From: Glycomyces amatae
GTDB taxonomy: Bacteria; Actinomycetota; Actinomycetes; Mycobacteriales; Micromonosporaceae
Assembly: GCF_020991375.1 (NCBI RefSeq)
Contig: NZ_JAJLQZ010000006.1
Span: 248,001 to 312,000, forward strand
Length of the DNA: 64,000 nucleotides
Direction of reading: 5' to 3'
This document shows, piece by piece, positions 16,758 through 25,915 of the stretch. How positions within the stretch are numbered: the stretch's first letter is position 1; each line of letters begins with the position of its first letter. Below the pieces are notes generated by a model that saw only the letters and a list, made by a program, of their open reading frames with translations, searched no databases and was not told the origin of the DNA. Position numbers and translations under genes: made by a program.

Positions 16758-18254
16758 ATGGGAGACGAGGTGACCGGCTCTGCCTTGAAGCACTGGGACC
16801 ATCCCGCGTACACCGCGAGGCTCCAGGCAGGCCGGGCGGCCCTCGCGCAGCTGCTGGCCGATCGCAGGCTCGACCGCGACCGGCCGATGACGGGGCTCGA
16901 ACTGGAGCTCGACCTCGTCGAGCCCAACGGCGACCCGGCGTTCGCCAACGACTCGGTCCTGGAGCACCTGCACACCTCCGGCGACGAGGACGCGCTCTAC
17001 GGCGCCCAGCACGAGCTGGGGGCGTTCAACATCGAGCTGAACCTGCCGCCGCGGCTGCTCGACGGGGCCGGGATCTCCTGGTACGAGAGCGATCTGGCGG
17101 CGGTCCTGGCGGAGGTCCGGGAGGCGGGCGACAAGGCCGGGGTCCACATCTGCCCGATCGGGACGATGCCGACCCTGTTCCCCGACCACATGGGCATCGA
17201 CGCCCTCTCGAGCGCCAAGCGCTACCGGGTCCTCAACGACGAGATCATGTCCCAGCGCGGCGAGCACCTGCGCATCGACATCCGCGGGGCCGAGTCGGTC
17301 GACTTCACCTCGCCCACGATCGCCCCGGAGTCGGCGAACACCTCGGTGCAGTTCCACCTCCAGGTGTCCCCTGAGGACTTCTCAAGGTACTGGAACGCGG
17401 CCCAGGCGGTCGCCGGGGTGCAGGTGGCGATGGGCGCGAACTCGCCGTACCTGTTCGGGCGCCAGCTGTGGGCCGAGACGCGGGTGATCCTGTTCGAGCA
17501 GGGCACCGACACGAGGCAGGCGAACGAGCGCGCCTCAGGGGCGAGGCCCAGGGCCTGGTTCGGGGAGCGGTGGATCGACGGGGTGCTGGAGCTGTTCGAT
17601 GAGAACTACCGGCATTTCGCGCCGCTTTTACCGCTGTGCGACGACGAGGACCCCGCCGCGGTGATGGCCGCAGGCGGGGTCCCCAATCTTCAGGAGCTTC
17701 GCTACCACAACGGGACCGTGTACCGCTGGAACCGGCCCGTCTACGACGTGCACCGCGGCCGTCCGCATGTGCGCGTGGAGAACCGGGTGGTCGCGGCGGG
17801 CCCGACGGCCGTGGACATCTGCGCGAACATGGCGCTGTTCTACGGCCTGGTGGTGCACTACGCGAACGCCGAGCGGCCCCTGAACGAGCGGCTCGAGTTC
17901 GGGCAGGCGCTGGTGAACTTCCGCTCGGCGGCGCGCCACGGGGTCAACGCCGACCAGGTGTGGCCCGGGCGGGGCCTCGTCCCGGTCCGGCGGCTGGTCC
18001 TGGAGGAGCTGCTCCCGGCCGCGGCCGAGGGCCTGGCGGCGCTGGGCGTGAGCGGCCGGGACGCGGACCGGTACCTGGGCGTGATCGAGGCGCGGTGCCG
18101 CCGCGGCGTCAACGGCGCGACCTGGCAGGTCGCGCGGGTGCAGGTCGCCGAGCACCGGCAGCGGCTGGAGCGGCGGGACGCGCTGCGGGCCATGGTGCTC
18201 GACTACGCGGCCCGCTCGGCCGACGGCAGGCCGGTGCACGAGTGGGAAGTGTGA
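16758..18254 (+). CDS. GCS2-family carboxylate-amine ligase (glutamate-cysteine ligase-like)
   Basis: The 498-residue protein belongs to the GCS2 group (PF04107) of ATP-dependent carboxylate-amine ligases. Visible landmarks are TGLELELDLVEPNGDPAFAN near residue 45 (metal and ATP carboxylates), HELGAFNIELNLPPRLL, the NTSVQFHLQVSPEDF segment and RPHVRVENRVVAAGPTAVD. It is probably cytosolic. Members include EgtA (gamma-glutamylcysteine for ergothioneine) and ligases of unknown amine. No ergothioneine or mycothiol gene lies nearby, so the amine substrate is open. A GGGGAGGAAAC ribosome site supports the ATG at 16758. A perfect 42-nt palindrome ends the unit. Confidence 0.85.
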   Translation: MGDEVTGSALKHWDHPAYTARLQAGRAALAQLLADRRLDRDRPMTGLELELDLVEPNGDPAFANDSVLEHLHTSGDEDALYGAQHELGAFNIELNLPPRLLDGAGISWYESDLAAVLAEVREAGDKAGVHICPIGTMPTLFPDHMGIDALSSAKRYRVLNDEIMSQRGEHLRIDIRGAESVDFTSPTIAPESANTSVQFHLQVSPEDFSRYWNAAQAVAGVQVAMGANSPYLFGRQLWAETRVILFEQGTDTRQANERASGARPRAWFGERWIDGVLELFDENYRHFAPLLPLCDDEDPAAVMAAGGVPNLQELRYHNGTVYRWNRPVYDVHRGRPHVRVENRVVAAGPTAVDICANMALFYGLVVHYANAERPLNERLEFGQALVNFRSAARHGVNADQVWPGRGLVPVRRLVLEELLPAAAEGLAALGVSGRDADRYLGVIEARCRRGVNGATWQVARVQVAEHRQRLERRDALRAMVLDYAARSADGRPVHEWEV

Positions 18255-18261
18255 GCTGAGG

Positions 18262-18303
18262 ACGCGGAACGGCCGGGCCCCGCGGGGCCCGGCCGTTCCG
18301 CGT
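18262..18303. terminator. 42-nt perfect palindrome, bidirectional terminator
   Basis: Positions 18262-18303 form a perfect palindrome (21-bp arms meeting at 18282/18283 without a loop on paper). It begins 7 nt after the GCS2-family stop and faces the convergent membrane-protein gene. Confidence 0.88.
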
Positions 18304-18389
18304 TGTGCGCGTGCTCCCGGCGGCCGCCGCGCGAGGTCACGCCGGCCGCCCCGACTAGGACCGACTCGCCCTGCGGCCGCCGCGCGGGG

Positions 18390-19685
18390 TCAGGACTCGT
18401 CGTCGGCGGGCTGGTCGGCGTCCTTCGCGTCGTCGGCGGTCTTGCGGCGGGTGCGGGAGGCGGCCTTCTTGGCGCGGCGGGCCGGCTTGGGCTTCGGTTC
18501 GGGCGCGGGCTCGGGCTCGCCCATGTCGACGGCCTTGAGCTCCTGCACCCAGTCGACGTCGGGGTGGGGCTGGTCGTCGCCCTCCTGCGGCTCCCACTCG
18601 GCGCGCTTCTGCTCCTCCTGCTTGGCGGCGCGGCGCTGGCGCCGGGTGGGCCGCTTCGCCTGCTCGGGCACGGGCGCGGGCCCGGCGGGCAGGTTCTCGG
18701 TGTCGCCGCCGCGCGCGTCGCCGTAGGCCGAGGCCGGTTCGGGGACGGTCCAGCCGGGCGCGGACTCGACGAGCCCGGCGGGCGCTTCGCGCGCCTCCTC
18801 CCGGTCGTCGATCTGGACGCCGGCCTTGGGCAGGGCGCAGACGATGAGGGAGCCGAGGAGCCCGGCGATGGCCGCGTACGGGCCGACCAGCAGCACCGAC
18901 ATCGACTCGGCGCTGTCGGCCTGGGTGAGCCCGGCGACCAGGTGCGCGGCGGTGACGATGAGCGGCCCGGCGATGCCGGAGGCCGCGGCGATCCGGTACC
19001 CGGAGCTGGTGATGTTGCTGCGCCGGGCCACGGCCGCGACGACGACGCCGATGAGGGCCGAGCCGACCACGAAGGGGATCGCGATGGAGAAGACGCGGCG
19101 GCCCAGGACCGTGTCGGGCCCGGCCCACGAGCCCCACACCGCCAGTTCGTGGACGGGCGAGACGCGGTCGCCGACGTCCCAGAACACGGACAGGACCGCC
19201 AGCAGCCACACCAGGGCGGCCGAGGCGCCGACGTTCACCGCGACCGAGCGGGAGCTGAGGCCGATGAGCGCGAGCGCGAAGCCGACCGCGGCGCCGATCC
19301 CGGCGGCGGCGAGCGGCTCGAGCGGGAACGCGGTGAAGCCCGCGCCCTGCTCGGCGGAGAGCGCCACGAGGGGCCCGACGGTGAAAGCGCCCGCGGCGCC
19401 GGCCAGGACGGCGCCGACGCGGGTGGCGACGCCGAGCCGCGCGGCGCGCGAGCCGATCGCGCCCGAGGCCAGGCCGCCGACCACGCACGAGGCGGCCGAG
19501 AACCAGGCCACCCACGCGAGGTTGGCGTTCCAGCGGAAGTCGAGCACGGGGTCGGCGGCGCCGGGCGCCGCGTCGGCCCAGGAGAGGAGCCCGAAGCCGT
19601 AGGCCAGGCCGAGCTGCGCGAGCGCGGCGAGCGCCGCGACCGCGAACCCGGCGCCGACGGTCTTCGCGGCGGATTGAGGTGACAT
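18390..19685 (-). CDS. Multi-pass membrane protein with long charged C-terminal tail
   Basis: I do not recognise a named family. The 431-residue protein (ATG at 19685; a TTG nine codons upstream is possible) has about nine hydrophobic segments over residues 10-300. These are followed by a polar tail of about 130 residues that is rich in Lys, Arg, Glu and Pro, including [18 protein letters not shown] and [19 protein letters not shown]. The tail is probably cytoplasmic and disordered, with possible nucleic-acid or acidic-lipid contacts. It is divergent from glyA with about 190 bp between starts. Similar proteins occur widely as hypothetical membrane proteins in actinomycetes; the function is unknown. 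Confidence 0.75.
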   Translation of the reverse strand: MSPQSAAKTVGAGFAVAALAALAQLGLAYGFGLLSWADAAPGAADPVLDFRWNANLAWVAWFSAASCVVGGLASGAIGSRAARLGVATRVGAVLAGAAGAFTVGPLVALSAEQGAGFTAFPLEPLAAAGIGAAVGFALALIGLSSRSVAVNVGASAALVWLLAVLSVFWDVGDRVSPVHELAVWGSWAGPDTVLGRRVFSIAIPFVVGSALIGVVVAAVARRSNITSSGYRIAAASGIAGPLIVTAAHLVAGLTQADSAESMSVLLVGPYAAIAGLLGSLIVCALPKAGVQIDDREEAREAPAGLVESAPGWTVPEPASAYGDARGGDTENLPAGPAPVPEQAKRPTRRQRRAAKQEEQKRAEWEPQEGDDQPHPDVDWVQELKAVDMGEPEPAPEPKPKPARRAKKAASRTRRKTADDAKDADQPADDES

Positions 19686-19873
19686 ACGTCGCACCGTACT
19701 GCGTGTACGCAATGGAGTCTCGCACGGGCGATCGTGTGAGGGAGCGGGCGCGGCGGCGCCTCACACGGGGGAAACGCCGCGGCCTCCCGCCCGCACCCCC
19801 GGCTATGCTCGGTGCATCAAGGCCACCTGCCCGGTCGCCGTGCGAGATCATGCCGATCAGCGAGGAGCATTGC

Positions 19874-21148
19874 ATGTCCGACGCCTACGAGGCCCTCACC
19901 GCGAACCTCGCGGCCGCCGACCCCGAGATCGAACGGCTCATCGAGGCCGAGGGCCGCCGCGAGTCCGAGAAGATCCGCCTCATCGCGTCCGAGAACTACG
20001 TGTCCCAGGCGGTCATGGAGGCGACGGGCTCGATCCTGACCAACAAGTACTCCGAGGGGTACGCCGGGAAGCGCTACTACGAGGGCCAGCAGCTGATCGA
20101 CCAGGTCGAGCAGCTGGCCGTCGACCGGGCGAAGGCCCTCTTCGGGGCCGACCACGCGAACGTCCAGCCCTACTCGGGGTCCCCCGCGAACCTGGCCGTG
20201 TACATGGCGTTCCTGTCCCCGGGCGACAAGGTCCTGGGCATGGGGCTGCCCGCGGGCGGGCACCTGACCCACGGCGCGAAGGTCTCCGCGACGGGCAAGT
20301 GGTTCGACGCGGTCCACTACGGGGTCCGCCGCGACACCGGCCGGATCGACCTCGACGAGGTCGCCGAGATCGCCCGCCGCGAGCGCCCGAAGATGATCAT
20401 CTGCGGCGGGACCGCGATCCCCCGCACCGTCGACTTCGCGGGCTTCAAGGCCATCGCCGACGAGGTCGGGGCGGTCCTCATGGCCGACATCGCGCACATC
20501 GCCGGCCTGGTGGCGGGCGGGGCGCACCCGACGCCGGTCGGGCACGCCGACGTGGTCACCACCACCACGCACAAGACGCTGCGCGGTCCGCGCGGCGCGA
20601 TGATCCTGGCGAACGAGGAGCACGCCAAGGCGATCGACAAGGCCGTCTTCCCGGGCCTCCAGGGCGGGCCGCACAACCACACGACCGCGGCGATCGCGGT
20701 GGCGCTGCGCGAGGCCGCGAAGGACTCGTTCAAGGAGTACGCGGCGCAGATCGTGAAGAACGCGAAGGCCCTCGCGGCGGGCCTGAGCGACCGCGGCTTC
20801 GACCTGGTCTCGGGCGGCACCGACAACCACCTGATCCTGGTGGACCTGACCAGCAAGGGCATCGGCGGCAAGCCCGCGGCGAAGGCCCTGGACGCGGCCG
20901 GTATCGAGCTGAACTTCAACACGGTCCCGTTCGACCAGAGGAAGCCGTTCGACCCCTCGGGCCTGCGGATCGGCACCTCCTCGGTGACCACCCGCGGCAT
21001 GGCCGAGGGCGACATGGACCTCATCGCGGGCTGGATCGACCGGGCGGTCGCGGCGGCGAAGGACGGCAAGGACGCCGAGCTCGACGTGGTCGCGGGCGAG
21101 ATCCGCGAGCACACGAAGGCGTTCCCGATCCCGGGCTGGAAGGCTTAG
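19874..21148 (+). CDS. glyA: Serine hydroxymethyltransferase
   Basis: GlyA is a cytosolic PLP enzyme that interconverts serine plus tetrahydrofolate with glycine plus methylene-tetrahydrofolate. The 424-residue protein has [20 protein letters not shown], the tetrahydrofolate-site [31 protein letters not shown], and the PLP lysine in [18 protein letters not shown]. It also has the [13 protein letters not shown]-terminal domain. The ATG at 19874 has GAGGAG upstream; a TATGCT -10-like box lies at 19804-19809. Together with folB/folK in the window it links to one-carbon metabolism, but the genes are not in one operon. Confidence 0.97.
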   Translation: MSDAYEALTANLAAADPEIERLIEAEGRRESEKIRLIASENYVSQAVMEATGSILTNKYSEGYAGKRYYEGQQLIDQVEQLAVDRAKALFGADHANVQPYSGSPANLAVYMAFLSPGDKVLGMGLPAGGHLTHGAKVSATGKWFDAVHYGVRRDTGRIDLDEVAEIARRERPKMIICGGTAIPRTVDFAGFKAIADEVGAVLMADIAHIAGLVAGGAHPTPVGHADVVTTTTHKTLRGPRGAMILANEEHAKAIDKAVFPGLQGGPHNHTTAAIAVALREAAKDSFKEYAAQIVKNAKALAAGLSDRGFDLVSGGTDNHLILVDLTSKGIGGKPAAKALDAAGIELNFNTVPFDQRKPFDPSGLRIGTSSVTTRGMAEGDMDLIAGWIDRAVAAAKDGKDAELDVVAGEIREHTKAFPIPGWKA

Positions 21149-21322
21149 CGGCGCACGAGCGGCCAGGGGCGTCCACCCGCGGGGGGGGGCGCCCCTTCGG
21201 CGTCCCCGGTGAAATTTCCGCGAACTCTTTGCAACGAGTGACGAAGCCGATGCGTTTAGTACTCATCATGCCGCCGCTCCCGGCGCCCGCGAGAGCACCG
21301 GGCTCGAGCAGGGAGGCCCTTC

Positions 21323-22900
21323 ATGTCCCCGCACCGCAACCGGCCCGGGCGCGCACCGCTGCGCCTGGCCCTGATCACCGCCGCCGCACTCGGCGCCGGG
21401 TCCTTCGCCTCGCCCGCGTTCGCGCAGGTGCCGACGCCCGAGGAGGTCCGCTTCGAGGACGGCTCGCCGGTCACCGCCGACGGCGGGCCCGCGCTGTTCA
21501 CCGCCGAGGTCGTCTTCGGCGAGGACCTCCCGGCCGGGCACACCGTCGCCATGACGGTGCTGTTCGACCTCCCCGCCGGCGCCTTCGCCATCGAGGACGA
21601 CGACGGCGACGGCGACTGCACGACGGACGGCCCGTACGACGCCGTCTGCTCCCTGGAGGCGACCGGGGACCGCGTCGTCTTCGACTTCCGCTACACCGTC
21701 ACCGCGGAGGCCGCGCCGGGCTTCGCCTACTTCGCCGACATCACGGTCGACGGCGCGACGGTCGACCGGACCGAGGGCGCGATCGAGGTCCTGCCCGCCG
21801 AGGAGGGCCCGGGCGAGGCGTGGCCCTACCTCCACGGCGACGCGGTCTTCACCGGCGTCGAACCCGGCGCCGCCGTGGGAGTCCGGCCGGAGTTCCGCCA
21901 GGAGCACGCGCTCCCCGAGGACGCCGCGGCCGTGGTCGTGACCTTCAGCGAACCGGAGCACCCCTTCGACGAGGGCCGCGGCGCCGACGCCGCCGCCGGG
22001 TACGACAACTGCGTCGACCGGTACTGGGACCACCCCGGGGTCACCTGCGTCGTCACCGACTTCGCGGACGCGCCGGGCGCGGTCTTCACGCCCACGGTCC
22101 CGGTCGACTACGTCGTGAGCGAGGCGGCGCCGGGCCCGGTGGACGTGTGCGTCTGCTACTACAGCGCCTACATCGTCGACGCCGACCTGCTCGAGGAGCG
22201 CTTCGGCGACGTCGACTGGGACCCCGGTTCGGGGAACCTGTTCGGGCTGCGGACAGTGGCCGAGCCGGAGTCCGAGTTCGCGGACTCAACGGTCGGCGAG
22301 ATCGTCATCGAGACGACCGACCACCCGTGGGACCTCACCGCCGCCGACGTGGCCGTCAAGGGCGGCGAGGGCGACCGGGTGCGGGTCGCCGGCGCGATCG
22401 CGAACGAGGGCCCGGCCTCGGCGTACGCCTTCTTCGACGGGCCCGGGTCCTACGCCGTCGTCGGCGCGATGCCCGAGGGCGCCGAACTGCGCGCACTCCC
22501 CGAGGACGCCGGCGGGCTGTTCTGCCTCGACCGGGAGGACTGGCCGCACCACCTGCCGGAGGACGTCGACACCGGCGGGCTCGACTTCGCGTGCTTCTTC
22601 CAGGAGCTCGCGGCCGGGGAGTCGTTCGCGTTCGCGTTCACCGTCGAGGTCACCGACCCGGACGCGGCGGGCGCGGGCTGGATGGAGGTCCTGGCGCTCG
22701 ACGACGACGGCTACCCGGGCGTGCTCGACGCGGACCTGGGGAACAACACCGCCGCGATCACCCTCGACGGCGCCGGCTCGGGGCGGTTGCCGTCGACCGG
22801 CTCGTCGCTGACGCTCGCGCTCGGCGTCGCCGCCGCGGCGCTGGCCGCGGGCGTGCTCCTGTTCGTCCTGGGCCGCCGCCGCAGGCCCGGTGGCGAGTAG
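21323..22900 (+). CDS. Secreted, sortase-anchored (LPSTG) surface protein
   Basis: The 525-residue protein has an N-terminal signal peptide (basic start, hydrophobic core to about residue 34, likely cut after AFA). A long acidic extracellular region with Cys pairs (CTTDGPYDAVC, NCVDRYWDHPGVTC, CVCYY) has spacing suggestive of repeated beta-sandwich (DUF11/CARDB-like) modules. It ends with a classic cell-wall sorting signal: LPSTG at 489-493, a hydrophobic stretch and a GRRRRPGGE tail. GGGAGG precedes the ATG. No sortase gene is in this window. Function is unknown; adhesion or envelope structure is inference from the architecture. A 16-bp terminator follows. Confidence 0.88.
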   Translation: MSPHRNRPGRAPLRLALITAAALGAGSFASPAFAQVPTPEEVRFEDGSPVTADGGPALFTAEVVFGEDLPAGHTVAMTVLFDLPAGAFAIEDDDGDGDCTTDGPYDAVCSLEATGDRVVFDFRYTVTAEAAPGFAYFADITVDGATVDRTEGAIEVLPAEEGPGEAWPYLHGDAVFTGVEPGAAVGVRPEFRQEHALPEDAAAVVVTFSEPEHPFDEGRGADAAAGYDNCVDRYWDHPGVTCVVTDFADAPGAVFTPTVPVDYVVSEAAPGPVDVCVCYYSAYIVDADLLEERFGDVDWDPGSGNLFGLRTVAEPESEFADSTVGEIVIETTDHPWDLTAADVAVKGGEGDRVRVAGAIANEGPASAYAFFDGPGSYAVVGAMPEGAELRALPEDAGGLFCLDREDWPHHLPEDVDTGGLDFACFFQELAAGESFAFAFTVEVTDPDAAGAGWMEVLALDDDGYPGVLDADLGNNTAAITLDGAGSGRLPSTGSSLTLALGVAAAALAAGVLLFVLGRRRRPGGE

Positions 22901-22931
22901 CACCGCGCCGCCCCGTGCGGTCCGGGTCGCG

Positions 22932-22967
22932 GGGGCGGGCCCCGGTCTGGCGACCGGGGCCCGCCCC
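22932..22967 (+). terminator. Terminator after LPXTG protein gene, 16-bp stem
   Basis: GGGGCGGGCCCCGGTC (22932-22947) pairs with GACCGGGGCCCGCCCC (22952-22967) around TGGC, followed by TTCG. It lies 31 nt after the stop. Confidence 0.88.
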
Positions 22968-22998
22968 TTCGCCGGGGAATCGCCCCCGGACGAACGAA

Positions 22999-23030
22999 AC
23001 GCACTGGGGCCCTTGGGAGCCGCAGTGCGT
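22999..23030 (-). terminator. Possible terminator of the small leftward gene
   Basis: ACGCACTG (22999-23006) and CAGTGCGT (23023-23030) form an 8-bp stem with a 16-nt interior that can itself fold (GGGCCC). It lies 65 nt beyond the stop at 23095. The evidence is weaker than for the other hairpins. Confidence 0.4.
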
Positions 23031-23094
23031 CGCGTTCTGGTGGTTGAGTTGTGCAGTCAGGCGCGGCGCCTTGTGGGCGCGCTCGCCTTACGAC

Positions 23095-23313
23095 CTAGCG
23101 GGCGAGGCCGGCGAGGGCGCGGCCCTCGACGCGGTCGGCCACGCGGCGCAGGACGCCGGCGGTCGAGAGGCGGACCTTCTCGGGGCGGGTGACGCCGAAG
23201 CGGTACGGCTTGTCGGCCCGGCCGTCGTCAACGACCGGCGCGTTCGGCAGGGCCGAGGTGGCAACGGTGTTGGCGGCGTCGACTGCGAGGTAAGCACCTA
23301 CGAACTCGTGCAT
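23095..23313 (-). CDS. Small hypothetical protein, 72 residues
   Basis: I do not recognise the family. The ATG at 23313 has a good GGGAAGGAA ribosome site, which favours it over the longer open frame upstream. The N-terminal part (MHEFVGAYLAVDAANTVATS) is mildly hydrophobic, and the C-terminal half is basic (RFGVTRPEKVRLSTAGVLRR, then VADRVEGRALAGLAR). No cysteines or export signal stand out. It stands alone, divergent from the Ntn-hydrolase gene, with a 322-bp upstream region. It might be a small DNA- or membrane-associated protein, but this is speculation. Confidence 0.6.
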   Translation of the reverse strand: MHEFVGAYLAVDAANTVATSALPNAPVVDDGRADKPYRFGVTRPEKVRLSTAGVLRRVADRVEGRALAGLAR

Positions 23314-23635
23314 GATGATTCCTTCCCGGCAGGGTGTGCCGGATTGCTTCTCTGAAGGGGGGACCGCTCGTCGATGACGCCATTGTCGACGGCGGGAATC
23401 CGTCGCGATCCTCGAGGATCGCTTCGGCGGCCGGGCTCGGCGGCGGTTCGGGTTCGCCGTTCCGCTGCCGCTTCCATCGGCCTCAACATCAATGCTAGGG
23501 CGTTCATGCCCTGGAAATCCAGGGATTTCGCGTGGGTCACATGTATCGCGCACCACTGTCCACAAAGCACTTAGTTATCGTTTGGTTATCGAATTCGAGC
23601 AGCGGGTTTCGGGCAGGTGAAGGTAGTCTGTCCGG
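23314..23635. other. Divergent intergenic region
   Basis: No gene is visible in these 322 bp. The right part is relatively AT-rich and carries CTGTCCACA (23556-23564), one mismatch from the actinobacterial DnaA box TTGTCCACA, and a repeated GTTATCG motif (23576-23590). Both could belong to the promoter of the rightward gene. Confidence 0.4.
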
Positions 23636-24460
23636 ATGCGGGACTTGGGAGTTCGCGTCGGCCACTGGACCGGCGAGCACACCGGCTGCACGGTGCTGCT
23701 GTTCGAGGAGGCGACCATCGCCTCGGGCGAGGTGCGGGGCGGGGCCCCCGCCAGCCGCGAGATCGAGCTGCTCGACCCCCTCCGCGCCAACACCGGCGTC
23801 GACGCGGTGCTCCTGACCGGCGGGTCCGCGTTCGGGCTCGCCGCCGCCGACGGCGTCATGCGGTGGCTCGCCGACCACGGGCGCGGCCTCGCGACGCCGG
23901 GCGGGACGGTCCCGATCGTGCCGACCCTGGGCCTCTACGACCTCGACGGCACCGGCGCGGTCCCCGCCGCGCCGCAGGGCTACGAGGCGTGCGACGCGGC
24001 CATGGCGCCCTTCGAGCCGGCCCTGGACGGGCCCGTGGGCGCGGGCCGGGGCGCCACGGTCGGGCAGTGGCGGGGCGTCACCCTCCCCTCGGGGCTGCGG
24101 TCGGCCACCGTCGCGGCCGGCCCGGTCGCCGTCAGCGCGCTCGCGGCCGTCAACGCCTTCGGCGAACCCGGGCCGCTCGACCGGCGGCTCCTGCGGCCCG
24201 AGGGGTTCGCGGCCGGGTCGTTCGGGCGCAACACCACCATCGGCGTCGTGGTCACCAACGCGCGGCTCGACAAGGTCGAGTGCGCGCTGGTCGCGCAGGG
24301 CGCCCACGACGGCCTCGCGAAGGCCATCAGCCCCGTCCACACGCGGATGGACGGCGACGCGTTCGTGGCCGCCGCCACCGGCCGGGTGCCGGCGTCGGTC
24401 GACGTGGTGCGGGCCCTCGCGGTCGAGGCCGTGGCCGAGGCGATCGGCGAGGGCGTGTGA
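23636..24460 (+). CDS. P1/S58-family Ntn hydrolase (DmpA/NylC-like peptidase)
   Basis: The 274-residue protein is a short P1-family (S58) amidohydrolase, which matures by self-cleavage into two chains. Landmarks are VGHWTGEHTGCTVLL at the start, the VDAVLLTGGSAFGLAAADGV core and FGRNTTIGVVVTNA, where Asn199-Thr200 matches the Asn/Thr autocleavage site of nylon oligomer hydrolase NylC. Thr200 would become the nucleophile. Family members cleave N-terminal residues from peptides or short amides; the physiological substrate here is unknown. There is no signal peptide, so it is cytosolic. An ATG at 23636 is used without a strong ribosome site. Confidence 0.9.
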   Translation: MRDLGVRVGHWTGEHTGCTVLLFEEATIASGEVRGGAPASREIELLDPLRANTGVDAVLLTGGSAFGLAAADGVMRWLADHGRGLATPGGTVPIVPTLGLYDLDGTGAVPAAPQGYEACDAAMAPFEPALDGPVGAGRGATVGQWRGVTLPSGLRSATVAAGPVAVSALAAVNAFGEPGPLDRRLLRPEGFAAGSFGRNTTIGVVVTNARLDKVECALVAQGAHDGLAKAISPVHTRMDGDAFVAAATGRVPASVDVVRALAVEAVAEAIGEGV

Positions 24461-24473
24461 ACCCGGCCCGAAC

Positions 24474-24544
24474 GTGAACGGAGCGTCCGGGGCAAAACGG
24501 ACTCCGGGGACCCCCCTGTTCAACGCTACCGGCGGGGTGCGACA
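24474..24544. repeat. Divergent single copy of the repeat found at 59.9-60.2 kb
   Basis: This 71-bp stretch aligns with the 103-bp repeats at 59878-60180. It shares GCGTCCGGGGC near the start, a C-rich centre and the terminal GCGGGGTGCGACA. It lies in the 243-bp gap between two same-strand genes. The similarity was found by eye and is partial. Confidence 0.55.
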
Positions 24545-24703
24545 CGGCCGCTCCCCCAGGACGCGGCGGCCGCCTGGACCGCTCGGTCGGCGACTCCGGC
24601 GAAACCGCCTCCGCCCAGGCCGCGGCACCCGCTTGAGTGCCCGGTCCGCAGCTGCGGCGACGCCGCCGCCCGCGAGGGGCGCGGTGCGCTTAAGCTGCGG
24701 GGC

Positions 24704-25621
24704 ATGCGACGCCTCCCCGCCGCGCTCCTGGCGCTCCCGCTCCTGCTCGCCGCCTGCACGCAGGACGCCGACGCCGAGCCGACGGCGTCCGCTCCGGCCG
24801 CCGAGGAGCCCTCGGAGGCCGCGGAGGCGCCGCGCGACTGGATCTACCAGCTCAGCGGGTACGAGGACGGCGCGCTCGACGCGCTGGCGGCCGCCCCGCA
24901 CCAGGTCGCGGTGATCGACCTGGCCCGCGACGGCGGCGAGGGCTACTGGACCGCCGAGGAGGTCGCGGCGCTCAAGGACTCCGGCAAGACCGTGTACGCG
25001 TACTTCACCATGGGGTCGATCGAGACCTACCGGCCCGAGTACGACGCCGTCGCCGCGACCGACATGGTCCTCAACCAGTGGGGCGACTGGCCCGACGAGT
25101 ACTTCGTGAAGTACTGGGACGAGCGCTGGTGGGACCTGGTGATGGAGCCGCGCCTGGACCGGGCGATGACGGCCGGGTTCGACGGGGTGTACCTGGACGT
25201 GCCGAACGCGTACGAGGAAATCGACCTGGCGCTGGCGCCCGGGGAGGACCGGGAGTCGCTGGCGCGGAAGATGGCCGACCAGGTGCGGGCCGTCGATGTG
25301 TACGTCGCCGACCGGCTCGACGTGCTGCCGCAGAACTCGCCCGAGCTCATCGAGTTCGACGGCTACCTGGACGCGATCGACGGGATCGGCGTCGAGGAGC
25401 TGTTCTTCCTGAACGCGGACGAGCCGTGCACCGAGGACTGGTGCGCCGAGAACCTCGAGTACGTGCGCGAGATCGCCGCCGCGGGGAAGCTGGTGCTCGC
25501 CGTCGACTACGCGGCCGAGGAGGCCAACGTCACCGAGGCCTGCGCGCGGTACGCGGAGGAGGGCTTCACCGGGGCGGTCGCGGACGTGGACCTGGACGCG
25601 ATCTACGAGCCCTGCCCCTAG
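24704..25621 (+). CDS. Lipoprotein, GH114-like (endo-alpha-1,4-polygalactosaminidase family)
   Basis: The 305-residue protein has a lipoprotein signal with lipobox LLAAC (Cys at residue 18) and an Ala/Glu-rich linker. The TIM-barrel domain is of the TM1410/GH114 type: DWIYQLSGYE, VAVIDLARDGGEGYWT, VYAYFTMGSIETYRPEY, WDERWWDLVMEPRLDRA, then the catalytic-type GFDGVYLDVPNAYEE. GH114 enzymes cleave galactosaminogalactan-type polymers; sugar specificity cannot be read here. It is predicted to be anchored to the outer face of the membrane, and a role in trimming cell-surface or environmental polysaccharide is inference. A hairpin follows immediately. Confidence 0.87.
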   Translation: MRRLPAALLALPLLLAACTQDADAEPTASAPAAEEPSEAAEAPRDWIYQLSGYEDGALDALAAAPHQVAVIDLARDGGEGYWTAEEVAALKDSGKTVYAYFTMGSIETYRPEYDAVAATDMVLNQWGDWPDEYFVKYWDERWWDLVMEPRLDRAMTAGFDGVYLDVPNAYEEIDLALAPGEDRESLARKMADQVRAVDVYVADRLDVLPQNSPELIEFDGYLDAIDGIGVEELFFLNADEPCTEDWCAENLEYVREIAAAGKLVLAVDYAAEEANVTEACARYAEEGFTGAVADVDLDAIYEPCP

Positions 25622-25629
25622 GCCGTGGT

Positions 25630-25664
25630 TTCACGGTCCGGCCCTGCCGCGTCCGGGCCGTGAA
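25630..25664 (+). terminator. Terminator after GH114-like gene
   Basis: TTCACGGTCCGG (25630-25641) pairs with CCGGGCCGTGAA (25653-25664) with one T-G wobble and an 11-nt loop, 8 nt after the stop. Confidence 0.75.
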
Positions 25665-25842
25665 GCGCGGCCCGGAAGGCCCGGCTCACCGGCCGAGGCC
25701 GACCGGTCCCGCGACCGCACACTGAGCGGCGGCAAGCCGCACGCCGGAACACGACCGCCCGCCCTGAGCGGCGCCGACGCCCCGGCACCGCCGCTTCCGG
25801 CACCGGGGCGGCCTCGCCGCCGCCGCGCGTCGGCGATCCGCC

Positions 25843-25866
25843 CGCAGCACCGCAGCACCGCAGCAC
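25843..25866. repeat. 8-bp microsatellite, three copies
   Basis: CGCAGCAC is repeated exactly three times in the convergent region between the GH114-like and GGDEF genes. It is a short array that could vary in copy number. Confidence 0.7.
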
Positions 25867-25915
25867 GATTATCACTCACGTTGCGCGCGAAGGGAGGCGA
25901 TGTCGGACCCTCCGG

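Noticed and set aside
19713..19873. Riboswitch upstream of glyA
   Set aside because: I compared the leader by eye with ZTP, THF, SAM and glycine riboswitch patterns and saw no matching core.
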